Source: an uncultured Sphingomonas sp.
GTDB lineage: Bacteria > Pseudomonadota > Alphaproteobacteria > Sphingomonadales > Sphingomonadaceae
Reading direction: 5' to 3'
DNA: 15,962 nucleotides
Assembly (NCBI GenBank): GCA_946482655.1
Contig: CAMLSA010000075.1
Coordinates: forward strand, 1-15,962
Positions 1-7,009 of the stretch are shown here, piece after piece. The notes under the pieces were generated by a model. That model ran no database searches. It saw only the letters and a program-made list of their open reading frames with translations, and was not told the DNA's origin. A program made the position numbers and the translations under genes. Each line of letters begins with the position of its first letter. Within the stretch, counting starts at the first letter, position 1.

Positions 1-335
1 ACCGCGGCGTCCGCGTCGTCTCCTGCCCGAGCTGCGCGCGCCAGGGCTTCGACGTGATCCGCACCGTCCAGACATTGGAGGAGCGCCTCCAGCACATCCG
101 CGTGCCGCTGTCGCTGTCGGTGCTCGGCTGCGTCGTCAACGGTCCCGGCGAGGCGCGCGAGACCGACATCGGCCTGACCGGCGGCGGTGCGGGCAAGCAT
201 ATGGTCTATCTGTCGGGCGTCACCGATCATACGGTGCGGGATGCCGATATGATCGAGCATATCGTACGGCTCGTCGAGGCCAAGGCCGCCGAGATCGAGG
301 CCGCCGAAGCGGCGCAGGCCCAAGCGGCGGAGTGA
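1..335 (+). CDS. ispG: 4-hydroxy-3-methylbut-2-enyl-diphosphate synthase, C-terminal part (5' end outside window)
   Basis: This is the last 110 residues of IspG (GcpE), the [4Fe-4S] enzyme that reductively converts 2-C-methyl-D-erythritol 2,4-cyclodiphosphate to HMBPP in the non-mevalonate isoprenoid pathway. The reading frame enters at base 3. The three cluster cysteines are visible: two in SCPSC (residues 8 and 11 of the visible part) and one in [10 protein letters not shown] (residue 43). The glutamate of that motif, the cluster's fourth ligand in IspG structures, is also present (residue 50). The usual family sequence SCGRQGFD reads SCARQGFD here. The protein ends in an Ala/Glu-rich tail of about 20 residues that is probably a flexible appendage. 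The catalytic C-terminal domain looks intact. A likely terminator follows at once, so ispG probably ends its transcription unit. Confidence 0.96.
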   Translation, partial: RGVRVVSCPSCARQGFDVIRTVQTLEERLQHIRVPLSLSVLGCVVNGPGEARETDIGLTGGGAGKHMVYLSGVTDHTVRDADMIEHIVRLVEAKAAEIEAAEAAQAQAAE

Positions 336-340
336 CTGTC

Positions 341-369
341 CCACGTCTCCCCCGGCGGCGTGGATTTTT
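341..369 (+). terminator. Probable Rho-independent terminator of ispG
   Basis: Bases 341-347 (CCACGTC) pair with 357-363 (GGCGTGG) as a 7-bp stem containing one G-T wobble. The loop is 9 bases, and one A then five T's follow at 365-369. It starts 5 bases after the ispG stop codon. Stem, loop and T-run fit an intrinsic terminator, though the stem is short. Confidence 0.55.
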
Positions 370-474
370 GCGCTGCGCTGCGGCAAGCCCGCGCCGAGGC
401 GAGCTATCCGGCACCGGTCGAGTTCACCGCCTCGGCGCTGAAGGCGGCGGACTGGTCTGATCGGGCAAGGCTCC

Positions 475-480
475 TATATT
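475..480 (+). promoter_or_regulatory. Candidate -10 box for the VOC-family gene
   Basis: TATATT matches the sigma-70 -10 consensus at five of six positions. It ends 7 bases before the ATG at 488, so initiation would fall at or next to the start codon and give a leaderless mRNA. There is no well-placed Shine-Dalgarno sequence. No convincing -35 box is visible at 16-18 bp spacing, so this remains a tentative call. Confidence 0.35.
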
Positions 481-487
481 TGCGGCC

Positions 488-868
488 ATGACCGTCCAGC
501 TCGACCATATTATCATCTGGTGCCGTGACAAGAAGCGTTCGGCGGGATTTCTCGCCGAGATGCTCGGGCGTCCCGAACCGGCAACCTTCATGCATTTCCT
601 CGTGGTCGATCTCGACAACGCCGTGTCCGTCGACTTCATGGAAAAGGACGGGCCGGTCGCGCCGCAGCATTATGCCTTTCTGGTAGGCGAGGCGGAGTTC
701 GACGAGATATATGGGCGGATCAAGAGCAAGGGGCTCGATCACTGGGCCGATCCGGCGCGGACCAGGCCTGGAGAGATCAACCATCATTTTGGTGGCCGCG
801 GAGTCTATTTCCCCGATCCCGACGGGCATCTGCTCGAAGCGATCACCCGTCCCTATGCGCGGGATTAG
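488..868 (+). CDS. VOC (glyoxalase/bleomycin-resistance fold) family protein
   Basis: This 126-residue protein is the usual length for a single-chain vicinal-oxygen-chelate protein made of two beta-alpha-beta-beta-beta modules. The N-terminal strand LDHIIIW supplies His7, QHYAF supplies His61, and HLLEAITRPY near the C-terminus supplies Glu117. These are in the expected positions for the divalent-metal ligands of the fold. PDPDGHLLE is a typical VOC end motif. No signal peptide is visible, so it is probably cytoplasmic. The substrate cannot be inferred. VOC enzymes include glyoxalases, extradiol dioxygenases, isomerases and antibiotic-modifying proteins, and at this size a small hydrolase, lyase or glyoxalase-like role is as far as one can go. 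The gene stands alone between the ispG terminator and a convergent gene 7 bases downstream. Confidence 0.88.
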   Translation: MTVQLDHIIIWCRDKKRSAGFLAEMLGRPEPATFMHFLVVDLDNAVSVDFMEKDGPVAPQHYAFLVGEAEFDEIYGRIKSKGLDHWADPARTRPGEINHHFGGRGVYFPDPDGHLLEAITRPYARD

Positions 869-875
869 ATCCGTC

Positions 876-1259
876 TCAGAAACGCCGCGCTCCGGCCGAG
901 CCCGTGCCGAATATCATCCGGGCCACCTCGTCGGGGCTCATCGAAGCCAGAATCAGGCCGAATTGGTCTCGATCCTGGGCCGACGCGCAGGCGAAGCGGC
1001 GCACGGCCTCCTCCTCTCGCGAGGCCGCGCGGCCGCTGCACCGGACATCCGCGAGCCTTTCGGCGGATCGGCCAGACCGGTCTATCCGCAAGACGCGCAC
1101 GCTTGCGGCGTCATCCCGTCGAGCCAGCGTTTCGGCATCGGCGAAGATGGCGGTGTCCTCGCCCGGAGCGCCCGACACCAGCCACCAGTCGGTGGCCTCG
1201 GCCGGACCGGCAGCCAAGACGAGGATCGCAGCCATCATAGCAACACCGGATTTCATCAT
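876..1259 (-). CDS. Small secreted protein of unknown function
   Basis: This 127-residue protein is not recognised as a named family. It begins with a plausible Sec signal peptide: a short N-region with one Lys, a hydrophobic core around MMAAILVLAAG, and an AEA cleavage site before Thr23. The mature protein starts TDWWLVS and carries two cysteines (residues 74 and 91) that could form a disulfide in the periplasm. The middle is rich in Arg, Asp and Glu with no recognisable catalytic motif. Purine-rich AGGGG lies six bases upstream of the start, supporting the ATG at 1259. A second in-frame ATG follows directly. The gene converges on the VOC gene and lies downstream of the fad operon on the same strand, separated by 91 bases, so read-through from that operon is possible. 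The signal peptide and codon usage suggest a real gene. Confidence 0.75.
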   Translation of the reverse strand: MMKSGVAMMAAILVLAAGPAEATDWWLVSGAPGEDTAIFADAETLARRDDAASVRVLRIDRSGRSAERLADVRCSGRAASREEEAVRRFACASAQDRDQFGLILASMSPDEVARMIFGTGSAGARRF

Positions 1260-1350
1260 TCTTCACCCCTCGGCCGACGCCGCATGCGACGATCTTCGAG
1301 ATAGAAACGCGCGAAGGACCCTTTTTAGTTCATCATGTGGGAAACGAGGA

Positions 1351-3141
1351 TCAAAACGCCTCCTCGGGCAGCTCCATCATCGAGGCCTTGCCGGCCTTGA
1401 TCGCCTGGAACAGGCCCGCCGCTTGCGGCAGGATGCGTTCGTAGAAGAAGCGCACGGTCACCAGCTTGGCGGCATAGAAGCCGTCCGGGTCCTGCCCCGT
1501 CATCTTCTTCATGCCTGCGATCTTGGCCGCCTTGGCGAAGAGATAGGCGATCGCGACGAAACCGAGCAGGCGGAGATAGTCGGACGAGGCGGCACCAGCT
1601 TCTTCGGGGTCGGACAGCCCCTTCCGGGCGATCGTCGCCGTCGAGAGCTGGAGCGCGCCGAAAGCCTTTTCGAGCGCGTCGATCATCTTCTCCATGCCCG
1701 GCACGGTCTTGTGTCCTTCGATGAACTCGGACACCGGATGGAAGAAGGAGCGCAGATAGCGGCCGCCATGCGCGGGCATCTTGCGGCCGACGAGGTCGAG
1801 CGCCTGAATCCCGTTGGTGCCTTCGTAAATCATCGCGATGCGCGCGTCGCGGGCATATTGCTCGACGCCATGCTCGCGGATGTAGCCGTGGCCGCCATAG
1901 ACCTGGATGCCGATCTGCGCCGCCTCATGGCCAAGATCGGTGAGCAGCGCCTTGACCACCGGGGTCATCAGCGCGGTCATGTCCTCGGCACGCTGGCGCA
2001 CCTCCGGATCGGGCGAATGCCGCTGGGCATCGAGTGCGCGGGCGACCCAGATGCTGAGCATGCGGCAGCCCTCGGTATAGGCGCGCATCGTCATCAGCAT
2101 GCGACGGACGTCGGGGTGGACGATGATCGGATCAGCGGCGAGATCGGGCCGCTTGGGGCCTGAGAGGGCGCGACCCTGGACGCGATCCTTCGCATAGGCG
2201 ACCGCGCTCTGATAGGCGGCGGTGGCGACGCCGAGCCCCTGAACACCGACCGACACGCGCTCGGTGTTCATCATCGTGAACATCGCGTTGAGCCCGCTGT
2301 TGGGCTCCCCCACCAGCCAGCCGGTCGCGTCGTCGAAGCTCATCTGGCAGGTCGCCGAGGCCTTGAGCCCCATCTTGTGCTCGATGCCGGTGCACATAAC
2401 GCCGTTCGACGGGCCGATCGAGCCATCGTCCTTCGGCAGAAATTTGGGAACGACGAACAGGCTGATCCCCTTCACCCCATCGGGCGCGTCCGGCAGGCGG
2501 GCGAGGACGAGATGGACGATGTTCTCGGTCAGATCATGATCGCCCGCCGAGATGAAGATCTTGTTGCCGGTGATCTTGTAGCTGCCGTCGTCCTGCGGCA
2601 CGGCTTTTGTGCGCAGCAAGCCGAGGTCGGTGCCGCAATGCGGCTCGGTCAGGCACATCGTGCCGGACCATCTGCCCTCGACCATCTTGGGGAGGAAACG
2701 CTCCTGCAGATTGGTACTCGCATGGGCCTTGAGCGCGGTGGCGCCGCCATGGGTGAGACCCGGATAGAGGCCGAAGCTGAGGTTCGACGAGCTGATCATC
2801 TCCTCGACCAGCTTGTTGACCGTCTCGGGCAGGCCCTGCCCGCCCCATTTGGGGTCACTCGCCAGCGCGCACCAGCCGCCCTGGCGAAATTGGTCATAGG
2901 CTTCCTTGAAGCCCTTGGGAGTGCGGACGACGCCATTTTCCCAGACGCAGCCCTCAAGATCGCCGCTCGCGTTGAGCGGCAGCAGCACGTCCCGCGCCAG
3001 CTTCGCCGCCTCGTCGACCACCGCGTCGATCAGGTCGGGGGTGAACTCCTCATGGGCGGGCAAATCGCCGAAGCTGTCATCGCTGAACAGCTCGTGGATG
3101 ACGAAGCGCATGTCGCGCAGCGGGGCCTCGTAAACTTGCAT
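1351..3141 (-). CDS. fadE: Acyl-CoA dehydrogenase, large ~600-residue type (FadE)
   Basis: This FAD enzyme makes the trans-2-enoyl-CoA from acyl-CoA, the first step of each beta-oxidation turn. At 596 residues it belongs to the large subfamily that includes B. subtilis FadE (YusJ), mycobacterial FadE5 and the DmdC-type dehydrogenases, not to the ~380-residue mitochondrial type or the ~810-residue E. coli FadE. Residues about 30-160 form the N-terminal helical domain, and CLTEPHCGTDLG (163-174) starts the middle FAD-binding beta domain. IQVYGGHGYIREHGVEQ lies in the C-terminal helical domain, and MIYEGTNGIQ contains the predicted catalytic base Glu440. A further C-terminal helical extension of about 130 residues follows. 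AGGAG sits eight bases before the ATG. It is the last gene of the fadA-fadN-fadE operon, 18 bases after the preceding stop. Chain-length preference cannot be read from sequence; a DmdC-like role is possible but less likely in this context. Confidence 0.93.
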   Translation of the reverse strand: MQVYEAPLRDMRFVIHELFSDDSFGDLPAHEEFTPDLIDAVVDEAAKLARDVLLPLNASGDLEGCVWENGVVRTPKGFKEAYDQFRQGGWCALASDPKWGGQGLPETVNKLVEEMISSSNLSFGLYPGLTHGGATALKAHASTNLQERFLPKMVEGRWSGTMCLTEPHCGTDLGLLRTKAVPQDDGSYKITGNKIFISAGDHDLTENIVHLVLARLPDAPDGVKGISLFVVPKFLPKDDGSIGPSNGVMCTGIEHKMGLKASATCQMSFDDATGWLVGEPNSGLNAMFTMMNTERVSVGVQGLGVATAAYQSAVAYAKDRVQGRALSGPKRPDLAADPIIVHPDVRRMLMTMRAYTEGCRMLSIWVARALDAQRHSPDPEVRQRAEDMTALMTPVVKALLTDLGHEAAQIGIQVYGGHGYIREHGVEQYARDARIAMIYEGTNGIQALDLVGRKMPAHGGRYLRSFFHPVSEFIEGHKTVPGMEKMIDALEKAFGALQLSTATIARKGLSDPEEAGAASSDYLRLLGFVAIAYLFAKAAKIAGMKKMTGQDPDGFYAAKLVTVRFFYERILPQAAGLFQAIKAGKASMMELPEEAF

Positions 3142-3159
3142 CGCATCTGCTCCTGAACG

Positions 3160-5466
3160 TCAGTTTCTCAGCGGTTTGCCGGTTTCGAGCATCGCCTCGA
3201 CCCGGGCGATCGTCCGCTTGTCACGAACGCGTTTCATGAAGGCGGCGCGTTCGAGCGCGAGCAGCTGTTCCTCGCTCACCACGTCCACCAGATCGGCTTC
3301 GCCGCCGCTCAGCACCTCGGCGAGCGTATCCGAGACGACCATGTCGTAATCGGTCGCCAGCCCCCGTTTGCGGAAGCCTTCGGCGGCCATCGCGAGGGCC
3401 ACCCGCCCGCTCTCGCCGGGCAGGCGGAACTCGGGCGGCTTGGGCGGCTGATAGCCGTCGACCATCGCCAGCGCGCGCGCCTTGGCATCGAAGAGCAGCC
3501 GGTCGCGATTCATGCTGACGCGGTCATCCTCGCGCAGGAACATCAGCTCCTTGGCTTCGGCGGCCGACTTGGCGATGGTCGCGGTCGAGATCGTCTCGAA
3601 CGTCCTGGCGACCGCCGGCATCGGTCCCTTGGGCAGCGCGCCTGATTTTACCCAGCTATCGATATATTCGCCGCAGCCGCCCCAGGCCGGGACGAGACCG
3701 ACGCCGCATTCGACCAGGCCGATATACGTCTCCGCATGCGCCTGGACCGCATCGGCGTGCATCACGATCTCGCAGCCGCCGCCGAGCGCGAGGCCTGCTG
3801 GCGCCGCGACCACCGGGAAAGGTGCGTATTTCATCGCCTTATATGTCTGCTGGCCAGCGGCGACGAGTTTCTCGATCTCGCCCCAGGCGGCGATGTTCAC
3901 CGCGAACAGCGCGAGGCCGAGATTGGCTCCGGCCGAGAAGTTGCCGCCCTCATTGTAGATGACCATCGCCTTCATCGATGCGCCGACATGCGCGATCGCC
4001 TTGCCGAGCAGCTCCAGCGTGTCCCCGTCGAGCGCGTTCATCTTCGAGCTGAACTCGAAGCAAGCGACGCCGTCGCCGATATCCCAGAGCGCGGCCGAGC
4101 CGTTCCTCATGATCGGCTTGGTTCCGCGCTTGACGTCCTCGAGCATGACCACGCCTTCGGGCCGGACCACGTCATGATAGTCGCCGTCGAGGCCGAGATA
4201 TTGGCGTTTGCTCCCCTCGATGCGGTAGAAGCCGCGATCGCCCGCAGTCTTGAGAAGGTCGGGGACCGGCTTGTTCTCGTCGGCTAGCCGCTTGGCGAAG
4301 GCAGTGGCCCCGAGCTGGTCGATCAGCTCGAACGGGCCATATTTCCAGTTATAGCCGAGCTTCATCGCGTCATCGATCGCGACGATGTCGTCGGCGATCG
4401 TGCCGGCCAGGCTCGCCGCATAGCCGAGGACCTGGCTGAGCACGACCCAGGCGAAATCGCCGGTCTTGCCGGGAGTGGCGATCAACTCGGCGAGCGTGAC
4501 ACGCGGCTCCCGCGCCTTGATCGAGGGGCGATATTGGCCGGTGGCGAGGTCGATCGCCTCCTTGCGCTTCCCCGCCTCGCGATTGATCCTGTAGAAGCCG
4601 CCCTTGCCCTTGCGGCCGGTATGGCCGTCGGCGATCATCTTCTCGATCAGCGGCATCGGCCGGACGGTCGCGTGGAAGGCGTCACCCTCGGGCAGGGTCG
4701 CGCCGAGGCTCTTCTGGAGCAGCGGCATCAGATCGATGCCGACCAGATCGATCAGCCCGAAGATCCCGGTCTTGGGCACGCCCATCGGCTTGCCGCCGAT
4801 CGCGTCGGCCTCCTCCACGGTAAGACCGAGATCGATGGCGGCGTTGACCGCGACCTGGAGCCAATAGGTGCCGATCCGGTTGGCGATGAAGCCCGGCGTG
4901 TCATGGGCGCGGACCACCGTCTTGCCCATTGCGCGGTCGGCGAAGACGGCGACCTTGCCGGCGGTATCCTCGTCCGTCTTCGGCCCGGTGACGACTTCGA
5001 GCAGCCGCATGTAGCGCGGCGGATTGAAAAAATGAGTGATCAGGAAATCGGTCGCAAATGCTTCCGAACGACCCTCGATCAGCTTCCCGAGCGGGATCGT
5101 CGAGGTGTTCGACGAAATCGCGGTGCCGGCCTTGCGCACCTTTTCCAGCTTCGCATAGAGGTCCTGCTTGATATCGAGCCGTTCGATGATGGCCTCGACG
5201 ATCCAGTCACATTCGGCCACCTTGGCGAGATCGTCCTCGATATTGCCGGTCTCGACGAGCTTCGCCGCCGCCTTGGACATGAAGGGCGCCGGATCGGCCT
5301 TGAGCATCCTCGCGACCGCGCCCTCGGCGATCGCGTTGCGGTTGCCGCCCTCCTTCGGCACTATGTCGAGCAACAGCACCGGCACACCGGCATTGGCGGC
5401 ATGCGCGGCGATCCCCGCGCCCATCGTGCCTGCCCCGATCACGCAGACTTTGCGAATAGCGTCCAT
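3160..5466 (-). CDS. fadN: 3-hydroxyacyl-CoA dehydrogenase / enoyl-CoA hydratase multifunctional enzyme (FadN type; FadB role)
   Basis: This 768-residue enzyme performs hydration and the NAD-dependent oxidation of beta-oxidation. The order is dehydrogenase first, hydratase last, the reverse of E. coli FadB and the same as B. subtilis FadN. The Rossmann motif is VIGAGTMGAGIA (residues 9-20). Catalytic His145 lies in THFFNPP, with its partner Glu157 in LLEVV. The second dehydrogenase domain spans roughly 190-430. The hydratase domain starts near 450, with oxyanion-hole loop FSAGANL (510-516) and both catalytic glutamates, Glu566 in GGGCEIVMH and Glu586 in LVECGVGLVP. The frame is open 51 bases further upstream, but ATG at 5466 is chosen because the product then begins MDAIRKVCVIGAG, as family members do. 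It starts 2 bases after the fadA stop, implying translational coupling. It should work in complex with FadA. Confidence 0.95.
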   Translation of the reverse strand: MDAIRKVCVIGAGTMGAGIAAHAANAGVPVLLLDIVPKEGGNRNAIAEGAVARMLKADPAPFMSKAAAKLVETGNIEDDLAKVAECDWIVEAIIERLDIKQDLYAKLEKVRKAGTAISSNTSTIPLGKLIEGRSEAFATDFLITHFFNPPRYMRLLEVVTGPKTDEDTAGKVAVFADRAMGKTVVRAHDTPGFIANRIGTYWLQVAVNAAIDLGLTVEEADAIGGKPMGVPKTGIFGLIDLVGIDLMPLLQKSLGATLPEGDAFHATVRPMPLIEKMIADGHTGRKGKGGFYRINREAGKRKEAIDLATGQYRPSIKAREPRVTLAELIATPGKTGDFAWVVLSQVLGYAASLAGTIADDIVAIDDAMKLGYNWKYGPFELIDQLGATAFAKRLADENKPVPDLLKTAGDRGFYRIEGSKRQYLGLDGDYHDVVRPEGVVMLEDVKRGTKPIMRNGSAALWDIGDGVACFEFSSKMNALDGDTLELLGKAIAHVGASMKAMVIYNEGGNFSAGANLGLALFAVNIAAWGEIEKLVAAGQQTYKAMKYAPFPVVAAPAGLALGGGCEIVMHADAVQAHAETYIGLVECGVGLVPAWGGCGEYIDSWVKSGALPKGPMPAVARTFETISTATIAKSAAEAKELMFLREDDRVSMNRDRLLFDAKARALAMVDGYQPPKPPEFRLPGESGRVALAMAAEGFRKRGLATDYDMVVSDTLAEVLSGGEADLVDVVSEEQLLALERAAFMKRVRDKRTIARVEAMLETGKPLRN

Positions 5467-5468
5467 GA

Positions 5469-6605
5469 TCACACCGCCTCGAGGATGGTGGCGATGCCCT
5501 GACCGCCACCGATGCACTGGGTGGCGAGCGCATATTTGCCGCCCTCGCGCTTGAGCAGCGACGCCGCCTTGCCGACGATCCTGGCTCCGGTAGCGCCGAG
5601 CGGATGGCCGATCGCGATCGCGCCGCCGTCCAGGTTCACCGTCCCGGACTTGAGGCCGAGCTCGTTGCTGCAGGCGATCGCCTGGCTGGCGAAGGCCTCG
5701 TTGAGCTCGACGACGTCGAGATCGCCGACCGCGATGCCGGCGCGGTCGAGCGCCTTGCGCGATGCCGAGACCGGGCCGATGCCCATGATCTCGGGTTCGC
5801 AGCCCGACACCGCGACGCTCCTGATCCGGGCGAGGATCGTCAGGCCGTTGGCCTTCGCATAGTTTTCGCTGGTGACGAGCACCGCCGCGGCGCCATCGGT
5901 CAGCGGCGAGGAGGTGCCCGCCGTCACCGTCCCGTTCGCATCGAAGGCCGGCTTGAGCGCGGCGAGCGCCTCGGCGGTCGTGTCGGGACGCAGCACGGCG
6001 TCGACCTCGACGCTGCCCTTCTTCGTCCTGATCGCGACGATCTCGTCCTTGAGTTTGCCGCCGTCGCGTGCCGACGCGGCCTTCTTCTGGCTCTCGATCG
6101 CGAAGGCCTCCTGCGCGGCGCGCGGCACCTGATACCGGCTGGCGACATTCTCGGCGGTCTCGCCCATCGACATATAGGCGCCGGGCCGCTTCCTGGCGAG
6201 GTCAGGGCTGGGCAACGGATTATAGCCCATCATCGGCACCCGGCTCATGCTCTCGACGCCTGCGCAGATGAAAACCTCACCCGAGCCGATCGCGATCTGG
6301 CCGGCGGCGATATGGATCGCACTCATCGACGAGCCGCAGAAGCGGTTCACCGTCATGCCGCCAACCTTGATCGGCAGATCGGCAAGCAACCCGATCAGTC
6401 TTGCGGCGTTGAGGCCCTGTTCGCCCTCCGGAAAGGCGCAGCCCAGAACGATGTCCTCGATATCCTTGGCCTCGACCCCGCTCTTGTCGATCAGCCCGCG
6501 AATCACCTGCGCGGCGAGATCGTCGGCCCGGACCCGGGCAAGCGCGCCCTTGCCCGCGAGATGGAAGGGCGAGCGCGCATAGCCCGCAATCACGGCAGTG
6601 TGCAT
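5469..6605 (-). CDS. fadA: Acetyl-CoA acyltransferase (3-ketoacyl-CoA thiolase)
   Basis: This thiolase cleaves 3-ketoacyl-CoA with CoA to release acetyl-CoA, the last step of the beta-oxidation turn. The 378 residues fit the family. The acyl-accepting Cys90 lies in VNRFCGSSMSA. NEAF (302-305), His334 in AIGHPLGATGAR and Cys364 in QCIGGGQG are the other active-site elements, so all catalytic residues are present. The frame is open further upstream to 6689, but ATG at 6605 is chosen because the product then begins MHTAVIAGYARSPF, the expected thiolase N-terminus, and AGGAG lies ten bases before it. It is the first gene of the minus-strand fad operon, directly downstream of the divergent control region. 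Biosynthetic acetoacetyl-CoA thiolase is the alternative, made unlikely by the coupling to the FadN-type enzyme. Confidence 0.95.
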   Translation of the reverse strand: MHTAVIAGYARSPFHLAGKGALARVRADDLAAQVIRGLIDKSGVEAKDIEDIVLGCAFPEGEQGLNAARLIGLLADLPIKVGGMTVNRFCGSSMSAIHIAAGQIAIGSGEVFICAGVESMSRVPMMGYNPLPSPDLARKRPGAYMSMGETAENVASRYQVPRAAQEAFAIESQKKAASARDGGKLKDEIVAIRTKKGSVEVDAVLRPDTTAEALAALKPAFDANGTVTAGTSSPLTDGAAAVLVTSENYAKANGLTILARIRSVAVSGCEPEIMGIGPVSASRKALDRAGIAVGDLDVVELNEAFASQAIACSNELGLKSGTVNLDGGAIAIGHPLGATGARIVGKAASLLKREGGKYALATQCIGGGQGIATILEAV

Positions 6606-6653
6606 CGGAGTCCGTCTCCTCGAAGCGGCAATTTTGCAACAGCCGCGGATGAA

Positions 6654-6685
6654 TTGCCTTAAAGGTAGGAATACTACCCTATACG
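6654..6685 (+). promoter_or_regulatory. Proposed divergent promoter of the DUF2147 remnant-fadL-fadD-merR unit (20-bp spacer)
   Basis: On the plus strand, -35 TTGCCT (6654-6659, 4/6) and -10 TATACG (6680-6685, 4/6) are again separated by 20 bases. The same dyad lies in the spacer. The two opposing promoters are mirror images about base 6671 to within one base, each -35 overlapping or abutting the other's -10. Transcription from here would run through the DUF2147 remnant into fadL. Confidence 0.42.
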
Positions 6686-6689
6686 TCAA
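6658..6689 (-). promoter_or_regulatory. Proposed promoter of the fadA-fadN-fadE operon (20-bp spacer)
   Basis: On the minus strand, -35 TTGACG (6689-6684, 5/6 to consensus) and -10 TTTAAG (6663-6658, 4/6) are separated by 20 bases. This exceeds the 17 bp optimum and matches the 19-20 bp spacing of promoters activated by MerR-family proteins. The spacer contains the dyad at 6664-6678. The predicted transcript would start roughly 45 bases before the fadA ATG. An alternative -10 at 17-bp spacing (ACCTTT) is a poor match. Confidence 0.45.
6664..6678. promoter_or_regulatory. 15-bp dyad, candidate operator shared by both fad promoters
   Basis: GGTAG GAATA CTACC is a perfect 5-bp inverted repeat around a 5-base centre, AT-rich compared with the surrounding sequence. 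It lies in the spacer of both proposed promoters, where MerR-family dimers bind. The protein most likely to bind it is the MerR regulator at 10050-10460; a TetR-type regulator encoded elsewhere is also possible. By eye I saw no second copy in this window. Confidence 0.45.
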
Positions 6690-6771
6690 TCAATTTTTGT
6701 GCAATCCATGCTGCATCAGGAGCATGATCCGGTCCGCAGCATCGGACGGCTTGCAGGAGGGTCTACGGGCG

Positions 6772-6978
6772 ATGAGCATCATGCTGATGTCGCTGGCGAT
6801 TGCGGCAGCCGCGAGCTCGGACGCGGCGGTCGGAAAATGGAAGACGGAAACCCGCAACGCCATCGTCGAGATTGCCCGTTGCGCGACGATCACCATGGTC
6901 GACGCGAACACCCTGAAGCTGAAGGGCTGCATCATGGCACCTTTGTGCAGCAGCCAAACCTGAACCCGCGTGCGCTGA
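6772..6978 (+). pseudogene. DUF2147-family secreted protein, internally deleted and prematurely stopped
   Basis: The ATG at 6772 opens a 63-codon frame with a short hydrophobic signal-like start (MSIMLMSLAIAAAAS). It is followed by GKWKTETRNAIVEIARC, the N-terminal hallmark of mature DUF2147 proteins. The sequence then jumps directly to DANTLKLKGCIMAPLCSSQT, the C-terminal hallmark. The central part of the family, which carries the second Cys-Gly and the NPEDGK-type loop, is missing, about 50-60 residues judged from usual family length. The frame is kept across the junction. The family normally continues W-T-R-V-R; here the Trp codon is TGA (6961-6963), and T-R-V-R-stop follows in frame (6964-6978). 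This indicates a TGG-to-TGA change in an already deleted gene. AGGAGG lies about eleven bases before the ATG. A short peptide could still be made, but the fold cannot be complete. Confidence 0.8.
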
Positions 6979-7009
6979 GATGCAGCGGCGCGAAAGAGGA
7001 ACGATCCCG

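Noticed and set aside
360..491. 43-codon GTG-initiated frame between ispG and the VOC gene, ending in an ATGA overlap with the VOC start
   Set aside because: It begins inside the likely ispG terminator, has no ribosome-binding site and matches nothing I recognise. The overlap alone is not enough.
1310..1335. T-run near 1320-1326 considered as a terminator
   Set aside because: The only adjacent stem is 4 bp with a 2-base loop (AAGG-AC-CCTT), too small. The T-run is also on the wrong strand for terminating the fad operon.
904..2163. 419-codon open frame on the plus strand
   Set aside because: It is antisense to the secreted protein and to fadE, crosses their intergenic gap, and has a low-complexity product with no motifs.
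4534..6662. Long plus-strand open frames (322 and 352 codons) opposite fadN and fadA
   Set aside because: They have shadow-frame composition, and the minus strand has clear enzymes with all catalytic residues.
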